From assembly GCF_030295975.1 (NCBI RefSeq), contig NZ_AP027364.1:1984001-2048000 (forward strand): DNA of 64,000 bases. Direction: 5' to 3'. Positions 63,786 through 64,000 of the stretch are shown piece by piece. Position 1 is the first letter of the stretch. Every line of letters begins with the position of its first letter. The notes under the pieces were generated by a model that saw nothing but the letters and a program-made list of their open reading frames with translations, ran no database searches and was not told the origin of the DNA. A program made the translations under genes and the position numbers. Source of the DNA: Thalassotalea atypica. Its GTDB lineage: Bacteria > Pseudomonadota > Gammaproteobacteria > Enterobacterales > Alteromonadaceae.

Positions 63786-63875
63786 TTGTACTAATAGCGG
63801 CAGCTATGTGGATTAAAATATAGGTAGAACAGTTGTCAGGTGTTAATCAACATGCTGTGTTAATCGAATGGATAA

Positions 63876-64000
63876 ATGATGAAAACATACAGTGAACAAT
63901 CTCGACAAGTTGCCAGTAAAGTAAAGGCCAATTCAAATAGCTATAGTCAAAATAACAAAAGCGGCAGTCACTTTTTTACGGATAAAAGGGCTACTACCGC
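63876..64000 (+). CDS. Putative eCIS cargo/leader protein, truncated at the window edge
   Basis: 41 residues visible, opening MMKTYSEQSRQ and reaching SHFFTDKRATT at the edge, with no stop. The MKTYSE... opening and the later F-x-D/N-R block resemble the N-terminal leader on eCIS-linked proteins, often followed by DUF4157 and toxin domains. Only the beginning is in the window, so product and length cannot be given. It lies 90 bases after the membrane protein; the ribosome site (ATGGATAA) is weak. Assignment is by N-terminal similarity from memory. Confidence 0.55.
   Translation, partial: MMKTYSEQSRQVASKVKANSNSYSQNNKSGSHFFTDKRATT

Overview
The window looks like chromosome of a low-GC marine gammaproteobacterium, most likely of the Colwelliaceae/Alteromonadales (Colwellia, Thalassotalea or Thalassomonas type). 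That placement is an inference from AT-rich codon use, a DUF3083-like protein, a galactose operon with a Na+/sugar symporter, and a ChrR/photolyase light-stress cluster of the kind seen in marine gammaproteobacteria. No database search was possible.

Layout. (1) About 1-9.0 kb: a catabolic cluster in the order of the Pseudomonas atu (acyclic terpene utilisation) genes. On the minus strand it runs BKACE enzyme, SDR, carboxyltransferase, acyl-CoA dehydrogenase, enoyl-CoA hydratase, biotin carboxylase (cut by the window edge). A TetR regulator and an acyl-CoA synthetase lie divergently, with a palindromic operator candidate between. (2) About 9.3-13.3 kb: small membrane, VOC, DUF2878, chalcone-isomerase-like, DUF3833 and TIGR01777 epimerase genes. 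(3) About 13.3-24.4 kb: a singlet-oxygen/light-stress regulon. It has an ECF sigma factor and its ChrR zinc anti-sigma, a four-FAS1-domain lipoprotein, a LON-domain protein, a DUF523-DUF1722 fusion, photolyase, SnoaL, SDR, a flavin oxidoreductase, DUF1365 and a CFA-like methyltransferase. Four promoter-like sites of the form TGATC(C/T/A)-N15/16-CGTA lie exactly upstream of the epimerase, FAS1, LON and sigma-factor genes. (4) 24.96 kb: tRNA-Ser(UGA), then an exported methyltransferase-fold protein and a MATE transporter. (5) 28.3-33.4 kb: galR-type repressor, galT, galK and a sodium/galactose symporter, with GalR-like operators. (6) 34-40.1 kb: two oxidoreductases, an AraC regulator, an EamA transporter, DUF3083 and DUF3750 proteins.

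(7) 40.4 kb to the right edge: a near-complete extracellular contractile injection system (eCIS, the Afp/PVC/MAC family). In order: DUF4255 cap, unknown, sheath, two tube proteins, DUF5908, LysM adaptor, VgrG-like spike, PAAR tip, gp25-like, a giant baseplate-J-like protein, a fibre-like protein, a second baseplate wedge protein, a 1567-residue tape-measure family protein, an AAA+ ATPase, then a membrane-anchored exported protein. The last ORF, cut by the edge, has an N-terminus like the leader seen on eCIS-linked DUF4157 proteins. All genes are on one strand with short gaps or overlaps, and there are no phage head, integrase or lysis genes. The most novel material is the ATPase-coupled membrane protein, the leader-bearing terminal ORF, and the unassigned proteins inside the particle operon.
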